Positions 45,701-58,824 of a DNA stretch of 64,000 nt are shown one piece after another. Under the pieces are notes generated by a model, which saw nothing but the letters and a program-made list of their open reading frames with translations, ran no database searches and was not told the DNA's origin. Position numbers and translations under genes: made by a program. The stretch is from Mesaphorura yosii. Its lineage: Eukaryota > Arthropoda > Collembola > Poduromorpha > Tullbergiidae. Numbering within the stretch: position 1 is the first letter of the stretch; each line of letters starts with the position of its first letter. The stretch lies in assembly GCA_009869945.1 (NCBI GenBank), contig WIXG01000242.1, forward strand, positions 56,803 to 120,802. Reading direction: 5' to 3'.

Positions 45701-48700
45701 AATTCAGGTTCTCATAACCCAATTAGCCCTACATGAGCACGAATGCATGAGCATTCACGAATTGGAAGATGCAGATTGGTCCTGCACCGGAAGCAAATGA
45801 AAACAGGACTACAGATATCCACAACAGCCCAAGGCAAATAGCGGCCAGTCCTTTTTTGCATGCATTATAATTTTATTGCTCTGTATTCTCGAAGAAAGTG
45901 TGTCATTTTTTTGCAAGGAGACGAGAAGATGAAGACGAGATTCATGACACGAGTCAATCGAGTAAATTCGTCTATTCTATTCTTCTTCGTCTTCAGAATT
46001 GATTACGCAACACGTGTAAAAGTGAAGAGCGCCAAGCGCTTATACAACGAGTTATATGTATCTATTACGATACGAGTTTCTATTAATAGTACTATTATCC
46101 TATTATCACACAATTATGATACACGTCTCTTCAATTTGTGGAGATTCGTGCGTAGACCGCAAACGAGCAGCACTTCTTTGCCTTGGCTTCCGTCTCTTCC
46201 TCACTCATCGCGCTTAAGCACTTGTGAATATTCTAAGCACGTTCATAAGCACGCGTATTCGCGATTCGTGTATCGCGTACGCATTCGCCGCGTACGTCAA
46301 ACGTACGTATGGAATGCCAAACACAGACTCAATGCAAAGCATGTGCGTTTTATCAATTGGCTAGCTTGGCTTGGCGTTTTCTTCCGGGTGATGTGATCAA
46401 GCCAATAAATAAATACGAACAAGAATACGATACTTGGTTCGATATCGAAGGCTTAAGTTACCTGAGTTTGGGTGAAATTATGTTTGCGTTTGAATCCTCC
46501 ATTTCCATATCCATTGTTAATATTCTTGGTAGTTGTTTTAGAAGAAAAGAAATCGATTGTTACGTAATGCTTGGATGCTTGCTTGCTCCCTTCACTCGAG
46601 TCGGGCACAAAGCGATCATAAACTGCAACTATAAGGTTTAATCACTTGTTTACGACCGACTGTTGCCTAATTGCAGTTGCTGTCCGCTTCAGGTAAATGT
46701 TATATAGGTCAGAATATGCTGGCTAGTGAACTGGCCAATATTCACGTGTCATGAAGTATCAACAATCAACAGTGCTAATCTTTTCGGCATTCAGGTTCAC
46801 TGTGCAGTGCACAGGCAGACAGGTGCAGGTGAGTGAACAATAATGCACCATAATTTCACGTATTGTTCCTGGCCAGTCATAACATAACAGAAACAGACAT
46901 AAATCTTGACGAATCTCGTAACTCGACAAACTTTCACTTTTAATAAATTTGTAGCGTACACACGTCCAATGCGTTTAGTGTTTGTGCTCAACGTGGCTAG
47001 CTGCTGCCTGCGGAAGGTGAACAGGCCAGGTGAGCGACCATGCGACGCGACGAGGCAAAGGAACAAGCGACTGTGATGGCTCGATAGCAAGAAAGTGAAA
47101 ACCTTCTTTGTTGTCGTAAACTTGCAATGGCAATAAAGTTATATTTGGTAATTTCTGACACTTTACGACTGATTCCCTATTCACAATTCCAATTTCGGCT
47201 TTTTCGTCGGGTGCCCACTGCAGCGGAAATTCCACGATGAAGAGAATGTTTAGTGTTAAAAATTTTATCGAAAAGTGTCACAGTCACAACTGACGCTCAA
47301 TCAGAGCAGAGCACTGAGCATGAGATTATGAACTACTCTAAATTATGCACACAGCTAAGCGAATCTATTATTCATGTCACAGGTCACACGTAACACATTT
47401 AGCTGCGTTTACGAATTCTCGTGCAACACAAACTGTAGCAGTCTCACGTAACAACATTTTAGAATTCACATGCTCGCTTCGCTGGCGTCATAATCTTTTT
47501 ATACAGCACATTTTGATGCCACAATCAAGTCTAAATTTAGAATCACCGTCTTCCGCCTCCTACTTGTGTTGCGTGGCCTAGACGCTAGGCGCTAGTCTAA
47601 TGACTACTCTATTAGCGTTGTTGCTAGAAATAGACGAAATCACGATTCACAAGTCACGAACACTTTGAGAAAGCCGGACGGACAGACAGGCTCCTTGCAC
47701 TTACTGAAATGAAGGATATGAGACACGGATCTGAACTGAATAACTTTAAAATTGAAAAACCTACAATGCAACTTTTGCCCAGAGCCCAGGTATGGACAGG
47801 TACTATTGCACAAGGGTACCAGTTTCAGGTAATCCCAAAATAGAATCGTAGAAAGTATACATGAAAAAGTCCCTGAGTCCAAGCTGAATCAATTGTATCG
47901 TAAGACTTATTCACTCTTGCCTTCGACCTCAGGCCTTTTCAGGTGTTTACAAACAATGCGAGGATCAGTGAGTCAGGGACTGGAATTTTCCTGACCTGGC
48001 CATCCGGGCCCGATAAGTACAATTACTTGCGTTTTCGCCTTTACAATTTCTATAAGTATACAATAGAATCCTAATGCTTGAATCGTAAATACAATTGCGT
48101 CTTGAACTAGCAACAACGAACAATATTCTCAATTCCAAGAACGCAGCAACGTAGAACGCTGCAATTGAGTGGTGCCTGGTCGTGATGGCCAAGTAAATAA
48201 TTGCACTGCACTGATGAGCAAAGAAAACGCAACGTGGATCGCAGGATCAGTATTTCAAGTTAGAGGTCATGAATCTTGTCAGTCTTGAGTCGCCAGTGCA
48301 GTGCGATGCGGTGCAGAGTCTCAACCACCTTAGCCCGAATGTGTGTCACGGTCACTTGATGTTGCCTTGCGCTTTGTAGCGTGATGTAAACTTCAGTTTA
48401 CTTAAGACTCACTTTGTCATGTGCACGTCGACTCCGAATTATTTAACCCACTATGAGTGTCTAGCACGACACGCACTTTTCAGCGACAATTAACAAGTGC
48501 ATTGCAAACGAGGAATCAGAGAATCAGAGAAACTTCACCTTTAAATTCGCCATTCGTAATCTCTTGCCTCGCCTGCATGAATGTTTGCCTATTGCTTACA
48601 GCTTGCTTCTCGCCATAATAATCAAATGCATCATAAAATTGCTACAAAAAAATAGTTGTTTCACAACAAACCTCATTTCCTTCAACATAGGAAAAAAGTA

Positions 48701-51700
48701 CGTAACATAACATACTCGATGAATGAGTCTGCGAGTTGCACTTGGCTGGGACGTTGTGGCCTGACATTTAAGAGAATGGGAATGTCCGACTGTGGTTGGC
48801 TGGCGGCTGGCGTGGCGTGTACTTAATGGTAAAGTAATCGTATTATGGACAGTGAGCATTTAGCTTAGCATAAACGCAGAGTACTTGGATCCATTCAGAT
48901 TCGCATCTCCTCATTATTAAAGCAACAAGAATCTGGTTTTTCTCATTTTCGTTTCGATATTTGCACACACCAAATTTCGTTAAAGAGCCGGCTGCGTATG
49001 CCGTATGCTTCGGCAAGAACGCAGGATATCGTTGGACTGTAGTACGTTACGCTCCCAAAGCCAAAGTGTTGTAAAAAATATGATAATGCACGAAACAAGG
49101 CCAAATCTTATTATTGTCAAGTGGCTGTGGCAAGCGATCGCTTCACGCGTACGATGTACACTACACAAGTTTGCATTGTATGCTAAAATTGCGGTAATAA
49201 TTATATGCATGAATCTTATTTCTTTTTCCAGCGTGTTAATTATTAACCAAATTAGCCGTTAAATCACTCTGCCTGTTTCTGACACGCAGTACCAGTTCCC
49301 GGTCGTCCCACTATCATGCACTTGTCAATCTCGCCTTTCAAACGTATCATTAACCAATTGGTCAGCAAATATCCGTGAAGGAACACGGAGAATGAAAACG
49401 CTGATGCTCAACATGAAAGTGGGCACGAAACACCAGTACTCAATCAGAAAGATTAAGGAAGAAATAATCCTAGCACTAATTAAAGTAGAAGGTTACGCAT
49501 GATTAGTTTGAACAGCGCGAGCCCAGTCGCAGTCTCGGCTCTCCATTACTTTTTTTGTTGGTAAAGGGTAAACGCTAATCTGCAAATACAAATGGGTGTA
49601 CGGGTTTCCTGTTTATACGAAGACAGACAGGCCTTCGATCATGTCTTCATTTCAACGAATTTCAGCTGCAGACGAATATCGAAGAATTTAGTGATGAATA
49701 CTAAAATAATGCCTTTTCGCTCGCCGGCATTAGCAAAATGTTATTTATGTCGCTTCTCTTGAGTGCATAAAGCATGTGATGCATGTATACATGACTAACA
49801 GATTACTGATGAGATTACTCAAGCCAGGGCTTATTCATCTTAACCACTCAACTCTACGCGCAGCTCGTCAATGCTTATGAAGCGAATGAAATTACGAAAT
49901 CATATGACCATCATACCAAATGCTAAATACAAAATATGCCGGGTAGCAGTTCTACATTACACCTTACGCCTATCTGCAACAATGCGTTAGGAATTAAATG
50001 TAATTATTTACCTGTACGTGGCTCCATGCGGCCCCTTCGCAAATCCAATTGTGTCAGCCATGCTCCGAATATGAGCTAGGGGGAATTGGCCAGCCTGTCG
50101 CACGCGTAGGTGAGAAGAGACTTGCGAAAGTCTGACAAACTTGCGCGTTGTGACTTCGGATTGAATTTGCCGTCTATACTGCTCGCTGTTACTTTTAATG
50201 TGCTATCCAGCACGTTGCTTGCTGTTGCTTAGTATGTGGCTGACGCACTTGAGCTCGATTCAGGAACTGAGGTTGAATTTAATCAGGGAGGTGAGTTTGT
50301 CGCCTTGTTTGTAGTTTATATAATCACAGTTGTAGTACGCACGATACGGTGACAGTGGTTCAATGGGTTCAAACGTCCAATGTCTACCACGGTATACTGA
50401 AAACCAATTAAATCAGATATCAAAGTCTGTTGTCCATGATTCACTGCTCACTTCAGAGTACCGGTAGAGAAATCGCTGCGCTTCACCTGTTTTATTGTTG
50501 CCAAACTTGTTCGTTGCACTTAATTCTATTCTGGCTCTACTCTGACTGGGATCTGGAGTGCTCTCAAACCTGAAGTGGACTGAGCACGCGCTAACGCTAA
50601 CGTCGACGCCAACCCTCGCGTGATAAAGCGCTAATCTTCCTCGTTGACTGTTGACTGATACTCAGAGGTAAATCCGAATGATACATCAGGATCTGGACAT
50701 TGGAGAATTACTTTTAAGTGAAACACAATACGGTATAAACCTAGTGATCAATTACGTAACACAGTCAAGACAAGCTAAACGTTAAATCGTAAAATGGAAT
50801 GTGTTCTTGTTCAGAGTCTTGTCAAACAATCGCCACACACGCACGACGCACAGAAGACGAAGAGTCAAGTTCAGTCAAGAGCAATGTTTAATCAAATCAA
50901 GGCAACGCTCTATACATCGTGTTTGGTGTTCAATTTCAATTTTCTCAAGGAAGTCTGTCAAACGTCGAATTCCAATTAATTGAGTCCACACTCACAACTC
51001 ACCGATCACGTCTTGAATTTTTATCACAGCAAACTGAAGTACTCTTTTGAAAACTTGAAATATAACTGGCAATCATTCACGCACGCTTGGATTTAACTGG
51101 GACAATTTAATCTCCAGTTCCACAATAGCCTCGGCACGGGCACGGCACGACAGATTTGAGACGTAGCTTCCAAATTATTTAAACCATTTCAAGACTTCAC
51201 GAATGGTGTTCGCGTCCTTCTTCGCAAAACTAACCACAACAATAGGCGAACCACAGGAATTATATAACGTACCCAAGAAGACCATCCATTATCGAGTCTG
51301 AAAAACCAGCAAAAGTGATAATGAATGAAATGACTTGCAATTTCAAAATGTATAAGTGTGTTAAATGTATTAGCGTTAGCACACTGGTGCCCGAGTTCAA
51401 GACGTTCTCCACGTTTGTCTTACGTCTTCTTTTCTCTAGTCTTGTAGTTGTAGCTGTGAAGATGGACGCTTGACGCCTGACGTTCTATAAACTTTACTTT
51501 ACCCTCTCATCTAACCATTTCGAAGAATTCTAGCAAAAAAAATCCAACGTACCGCACCACGACCACACTAGATTTAACTTTAGCTACACTGTGGATCAAT
51601 AAAGGCACACTAATCAATTCACTACAGTCCGTAATCGTAGTCAGTTCGAAAATGAGTCTAATTAGCTACAGTAGCATGAAGATGAGAATACGAAATGCCA

Positions 51701-54665
51701 AATGCGGCCTGATCTTAAAGATGCAAATACCAAATACTAACATCAGTTCGTGCCACCGAACTGTTGCGATGTATTTAAAGACACAAGTCTTGTTAGTACC
51801 ACAAATGATTATGTATTTTTTTACTCTCAATTTCTTTGTTGCCAATTTTAGCAGCACAAAAAACCGTTCCATTCAATTTCAATTTCAATGTCAACCCTTC
51901 GCATTCGCTTGCTTGGATTTGCCATTTTCGTTCACGATTGGCATTACTTTGCTAAAATTTAGAATGGATTCTTCTAACATTATGCATCATGGAATCTTTA
52001 TAATACCTTTGTCTATAATTATGAAACAGGGAAAATCCTACTAAGATTTTAATGTATTCACTTTTTATCATTCAATGTACTGTTTAATGAAATCGTGTAA
52101 TAAGTAACATGCGATGCTGACGAGAAGGCGAAGGCGATGTTTCATCACAGAAACATGAAACATGAGATAAAGATAGCGAATAGGTGCTCTTGTGCTCTGT
52201 GGCATGTCACGCTCGCTAATGTGTTAGTACACCTTCAACACGTTTTACTTTACACGCTTGAGCTTGTGGAACTAGCCTCGTACTCGTACTTGTGCGACTA
52301 TGATCGTTACGTGAGATTAATATTGTCACCTCAAGGAAACTTACCACAACACACCAGAAACACTCACGCATATTTAACTAAACAACATAATAGAACATTT
52401 GCATATTTATGATGCTAATTCTGTTCTCGGTAATTCTTTGTTTGCCTTCTGTTGCTAATTATTACGTGCTGCTTGCGTAAAATATGGTTTAAGGTACTCG
52501 TCTCTTGAAAATGAAATGAGCTTTGAATGAAATGAAGAGGTACAAAGATGAAGCTGGGCTGGGCCGCGCCGTGTTGTGTTGTCACAAGACTCAAATCTTC
52601 GACCATGTTCCATAAACTATGAATAGTGCATTGTAGATGCTGACAATTTAATTGCTGATTAACCCGAAGAAGCGAGACGAAGAATTTGTGAATATGCCAC
52701 CTTTCAGGGACGAGCAAGGTGAGGAAAGCATTATTTGCTTTTAGGTCACGTTTTATGGCTTCGTCTCGCCTTTTCATGATTCATCTTCGACACTGACAAT
52801 TTTTAGTATCATGTTGCCACACATGAAGCGCAGAGTATGACTCATTCCACTTCTACGACATTAATTCGCAACCACGTGAATACACGTATGAGAATGAGGA
52901 TGCCTATCGTAAAAAGAGACAACTTAATATCTTCACCATTCCTCTTAATTTTCAAAATTGACAATAACCTTTGCGCTCATGATAAGTGCTAAATTAATTA
53001 CCTTTGAACCGCATAATCTCAAATTGAAGAGTTGTAGCAAAGCCGCAAAGCATATGCGTTGGGCTATGATTGCTAAACTAAAAAGCTATTAAGTTAAGAT
53101 TATAAAGGTGTCTAATGTGTTAACCCAATCCTTAGTTAATTCTAATTTTATGGGCCGTTCGACCTCGAAAACTCCATTTTCTATTGTTCTTCCACATATG
53201 CATTAAGAGGAGCAAAGCATTTGAAGCAGTGACAGGAATGGGGTCAGAGTGTACTTAAATCATATCGGCCAAAATGCGGTCAGATAAGTCAGATTCCGTT
53301 CATGTGTTGGTGATTTTCGATTTTGTGGTGAGCAAAGAGACCCAAGCTAGAGTGCAATGTGCCTTTTCAGACGGGTTCGCGACGGCGACACCAAATTTGG
53401 CAAGTGTCGCAACGCAAGATGTGGACATGGAATACTACTCATGCCTATCTCGTATCCAGCGGTATTGCAAAACAATAAACTAATAATAATGAGACTTGAC
53501 CTTTAACTATTCTAAAGTTAACGACAGCGACATGAGCGTGCCTGTACTAGAATGGAGCCATATTTCACTACAATAGAAATGGCTCATACCTTTATCGTCT
53601 GCTGATCACGCTGCTTTCATGGTCGCTCGATTCCAGTTTGCATCTTGCTTTTGTCGACTACTTGATGATTTGAGCGATGCCGATGTCCGATGTCGTGACT
53701 GTGAGCGCAGATGATTGCTTCTCATCCAATTCAAGTAGATATAGAATTTGGTAAGAAATTCCTCGAGTTTTACTTCCCAAAGGAAGTGATAAATAGTTAA
53801 AACATTAAATTAAAGCATTTAATCAAGCGTGGAGTAGATTGTCTTCAGCGTTGAGCCTGACGGAAATTCCGAGCAATCTCAATTACCCGTCTGCGCCTGT
53901 TCAAAAGTCAAGAACACTAACACCAGGTTGATTCTTATTAAAACTGAACACCGGTAATTAAGTAATCACTTAATTAAATGAACACAGTTAAATCTCACAT
54001 TCTGGATGCACCCTTACACGCCCGAACTCTGAACTGGTCTGGGTTTGAACGGTTGGTGCCTCTCACTCGTCCGTCCTCTAAAGTGAATCACTTGGATTCG
54101 GGGAGTTCCGAATTTTGAGGTTCGTATGTTCTAAATGTCAAGCAAAGTTCTCCCAACTCCGATCCGAAATTCGGAATAAGCATGTCAGGCGCCAGGCAGT
54201 AAGCTCAATATAGAACTCTCTCCGTCCGGTCTCTCGTATCTCTCTTGCATTGTGAAATGGAACATGTGAAAATATTTCAATTTTTACACAGCGGGAACGT
54301 TACTCCTTCGTTGTCTACTTCTGAAGTTGTTTCATGAAGTTTATGATCAAGTATTCGTTATTCAGTGATCCCGGTTTGTGATGTTCCGTATCTATCCTTA
54401 TCATATTAGCCATCCAACCGGTGTACGGACTGAAGCAACATTGTTGTCGTCATCGGCAGGCTGAAGCTTGACATGCTAACGTACGAGTCAAAGTTGAAAC
54501 GGTCAAAACTGTGAACTAATTTAACTTGTAAGGTAATAGCGTTAATGGTCCAGGGTTTTTGAGCACTAACCAACAATTCTACGTGTTCATGTTTCAGGAA
54601 GGAAAATCAGCAACACCACAAAAACCAATCAATTCTGTTATAAATTGCGCGTTGAAATTGACAAG
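42787..54665. other. gene-free interval of about 11.9 kb
   Basis: No conserved coding exon recognised on either strand. The longest ORF (45860-46396, 178 codons) has unlikely composition and no domain. A CpG-dense patch with inverted repeats lies at 46250-46310. The rest is AT-rich with short interspersed repeated words and unremarkable small ORFs. Confidence 0.4.
46291..46307. repeat. CpG-rich inverted repeat
   Basis: CGTACGT, spacer CAA, ACGTACG: a perfect 7-bp inverted repeat. It sits in a run of TCGCG/CGTACG words from about 46255, much richer in CpG than the surroundings. Confidence 0.5.
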
Positions 54666-56250
54666 ATGAAATCAACCCAACATCACTTGGCAAGTATTGA
54701 ACCCGTTGTAAGGAAAGACGTATTACACCTTGACTCACGTTTTTTTCCTTCAGGTAATTAACTTCTTTATGCGCAGTGGGTGTAATGTTTCTAGGAAAGC
54801 AATGACCTTACCTACTTGGCTTGTATTTGTTGCAGGAATCCGCCCTGGAAATCTTATTGAAATAATTGGACCTTCTGGTTCAGGAAAAACATTCTTCCTT
54901 ACATATGCTGTGGCGAGGTAACCGGGCGCTCTTGGGCCTCAGATTTTCTATGTAACTTTTAGAATGATTGGGAATGAATTATTGCGTTGCAGATTTCTCA
55001 CAGAATATCCTAACAAGACTGCCCTTCTTATCGATACAAGAGGTCATTTCAACTACTCAAACCTGACTTCAATTCTTAAGTACCTTGACCCTGAAGCGGG
55101 TGAAATTGTACAGGAGAACGGAAATATAGCACCAAATTCTGTACTTAAGGGTTACCTGAATCGCTTGCACATGGTCAAATCTTTCAGCTGTGACAACTTC
55201 CTCTCTCTGATGACAACGAAAATTGATGAACGACCGGCGGTGGATGTTGCAAAATATTTCATTCAGGCTCCCTCTCCAAAGGCACCTGAAGTCAAACGCG
55301 TTCGTCTTCTGGACAGATTCCGGCTGGTGGACACCACAGCTGCTGACCAATCTCATCTCGCTGACGATCCTCTTCCCAACGCATTTCCTCCTGGCGGTGC
55401 TCCACCCGCCCCCACTCACATCCTGTCCCCGATTGAAGAAATGCTGCTTTGTCGTCCAGATGTGTCCCTTGTAATTTTCGATGCTGTGGATGCATTTACT
55501 CATTCGGCAAAGTTTTACCGAAGTGAACACTGCAGAAATCCTGTCAAATTTCCGAACATTGTCGGTCTTATTAAGGACGTTGTGAATTCAACCAAAACTC
55601 CAGTCATGTGCTCATTGTGTGATTACATTTTGCCCAATCCCGTACTTTTTTCAGAAGCCGCAACTAGCACCGTCAACGCCCCCAAAGACGAAGCAAGAAT
55701 TGATATAGGCCAACTTCCGCCAAGAGATCCTGATATTTCGAAGCAACCAATGGTGCAAATGGATGCCGACCCTTATGCAGATTTTGAAGAATACGAGAAT
55801 TCTCAGCGTTCGAGCAACCTCAGCTCAACATTGTCAAAAAAACCACCAGCTCAAAATATTATTTTAGAACAGAGGGGATTCACACACTCTCTGGAATTTG
55901 CACAAGGCTCGAACCCGAACATGGCCTGGAGAATTGACGAGTTAATAGCAAACAGAACGACACTGCGCGTTGAAATAGGTGTCGTTAAGAAAGAAACTCC
56001 CGGAGAATTCACTCAAGTAGTGGATGCTGATGTTTCACCGGATGGCAATCCTGGCTATCCCTCGGACAAAATAAGGTTTGGAAGTAAAGTCTTGATGACG
56101 ACGGCGCCTTCAAATCGGCCAATGAGAGGGGTTGAATTTACTGCAAAGTATCGACCGATTTCGAGTACACGAAGTTCCAGCATCGGTGTTCCTGAACATC
56201 GTGTCAAGTTCACAATTCTTGACAACATGTTATTTGTAATTTCAGACTGA
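54666..56250 (+). CDS. XRCC2-like RAD51 paralogue
   Basis: Recombinase-family ATPase for homologous-recombination repair in the nucleus; XRCC2 works with RAD51D in the BCDX2 complex. Exons 54666-54707, 54754-54775, 54836-54917, 54993-56250 give 467 aa. The middle intron (54776-54835) is 60 bp without stop codons; if retained, the protein is 487 aa. Walker A is GPSGSGKT in the context LIEIIGPSGSGKTFFL. The following ALLIDTRGHFNYSNLTSILKY matches XRCC2's LFIDTDYHFD region. Walker B is VSLVIFDAVDAF. The end, VKFTILDNMLFVISD, resembles the final beta strands of XRCC2. An insertion rich in Pro and Ala (about residues 135-185) and a C-terminal half longer than the human 280-aa protein make it unusually large. 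Confidence 0.75.
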
Positions 56251-56632
56251 TTTTGTTCACAGCCTTTAAACCACTTCTTAAAGTTACTTCGAGTTTGTTA
56301 ATAAATTTTTCTCAGAGTAATTGATTCCTATGTCTAACGAGGTTTTATTTCTGAAGTTTGTTCTAGAATCTAGGTAAGCTATCAACATCTAGCACCTTGT
56401 TCTCCTTCGTCTCATCTGGAATTAATTTAAAGCGACAGAACAATTAACACCTTTCCAGCGATGCCTTAATAGTCGGGAAAAAGAACGAGTCACATCAGTC
56501 TACATTATCTAGATTTTAAAGTAGGAGCAGAAAAAATAGTACGGATTTGTTTTGAATTGTTGACATTTCTAATCTTAATCTTTCATATTGTCCTCTTAGA
56601 ATTAGCACTAACGCTTGAACTGAACAACGAAT
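56251..56632. other. convergent 3' flanks of XRCC2-like and TPI genes
   Basis: About 380 bases between two stop codons facing each other, with AATAAA near 56300 for the XRCC2-like gene. Nothing else seen. Confidence 0.5.
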
Positions 56633-57642
<1,010 letters not shown>

Positions 57643-57858
57643 CTTGAGTATAGAGATATGTCTTCTTGACGAAAATTGGGTGAGACAAGTGCACTGCCGC
57701 TGTTGGCCTAATTTTAATTGCTGCAATTCGGACGTCAGCACTAATCCCAAATGTCTTGCACAATTTGAACGTAGCGCACTGGTTTCACGTACTGAAGTTG
57801 TGCCAATTATCGAGTAACCTTGAATAAAATTCAAAGCAAAGTTTTTGAGCGAATGCAT
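57643..57858 (-). other. possible N-terminal extension of TPI
   Basis: In frame with TPI and free of stops. It begins MHSLKNFALNFIQGYSIIG and contains several Arg, Ser and Thr with almost no acidic residues, for example FSSRRHISILK just before the canonical start. This composition is that of a mitochondrial presequence. It may equally be 5' UTR that is open by chance. Confidence 0.3.
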
Positions 57859-58068
57859 GGAGTCCACGTGCTTCGTGTATACTGCTTGAAACGAGATTCG
57901 AGACTAATCTACTTTCATCTGTCAAGTAAGATCGCTTCTGTGAGTTAACCATGCTAACTGTACTGTTAACTTTACCCTGCATTTGCTAGGCATAGACACT
58001 CTACGAAATCCGAGGACTGAGCTGCGATTTTTTAAGATCGAACAAGAACTAGATTCCAAACGTCAACA
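57859..58068. promoter_or_regulatory. shared bidirectional promoter region TPI/SBDS
   Basis: Only 210 bases separate the longest TPI ORF start from the SBDS start (426 bases from the canonical TPI ATG). Two housekeeping genes diverge from it. No TATA box is obvious for either gene. Confidence 0.5.
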
Positions 58069-58824
58069 ATGTCGAAAATATTTACACCTACTAATCAAAT
58101 CCGTCTAACAAATGTGGCAATCGTCCGTATCAAGAAAGGTGGCAAACGATTTGAGATCGCCTGTTACAAGAACAAAGTTGTATCATGGAGAAACAAAGTA
58201 GAAAAGGACATCGACGAAGTGCTGCAGACTCATACAGTATTCACAAATGTGTCCAAGGGACAAGTTGCCAAGAAAGAAGATTTAGTTGCTGCATTTGGAA
58301 GTGATAGCCAGACCAACATTTGTAAGGAGATTCTGGAGAAAGGCGAACTTCAGGTGTCGGAGCGTGAACGAGTCGCACAATTCGACACTCTTGGAAAGGA
58401 AGTTGCAAACACGATTGCCGGCTTATGCGTGAATCCTGAAAGTAAACGACCCTACCCAGTGTCAATTATCGAGAAAGGACTCAAAGACATTCATTTTTCC
58501 ATCAAGCAAGGGCGGAGTACTAAACAGCAAGCTTTGGAAGCAATTCAACAACTTAAAGAATCATTTCCAATTGAACGAGCGCAGATGCGGGTTCGAGTGT
58601 CTGCACGTGGAGTTAACAATAAGCTGATCTTGGAAAAAGTAACCAAACTGGGCAAAATAGAAGAAAAGGAAATGGAAGCAAGTGATATTACAATTACAGC
58701 TTTGATTGATCCTGGCAATTTTCGAGCCCTGGACGAACTTGTCAGAAGTGAAACCAAAGGAAAAGGCGTGCTAGAGGTCCTAAATCTGAAAGAAATACTT
58801 GAGGGAGAAGAATCCTTAGAATAA
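58069..58824 (+). CDS. Sbds: ribosome maturation protein SBDS
   Basis: A single-exon 251-aa protein, the normal length. It starts [20 protein letters not shown]. Domain I contains [32 protein letters not shown]. Domain II carries [22 protein letters not shown]. Domain III (ferredoxin-like) follows, with [17 protein letters not shown] works with the GTPase EFL1 to release eIF6 from the 60S subunit in the cytoplasm. No missing segments or unusual residues seen. It is divergent from TPI. Confidence 0.97.
   Translation: MSKIFTPTNQIRLTNVAIVRIKKGGKRFEIACYKNKVVSWRNKVEKDIDEVLQTHTVFTNVSKGQVAKKEDLVAAFGSDSQTNICKEILEKGELQVSERERVAQFDTLGKEVANTIAGLCVNPESKRPYPVSIIEKGLKDIHFSIKQGRSTKQQALEAIQQLKESFPIERAQMRVRVSARGVNNKLILEKVTKLGKIEEKEMEASDITITALIDPGNFRALDELVRSETKGKGVLEVLNLKEILEGEESLE

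Noticed and set aside
45860-46396. 178-codon plus-strand ORF in the second desert
   Set aside because: No domain, Arg/Ser/Tyr-rich with unlikely composition, and it spans the CpG-dense patch. Length alone is not enough.
54035-54065. Possible tRNA B-box (GTTCAAACC on the minus strand)
   Set aside because: Flanking bases do not form a T-stem and no acceptor or anticodon stem could be drawn.
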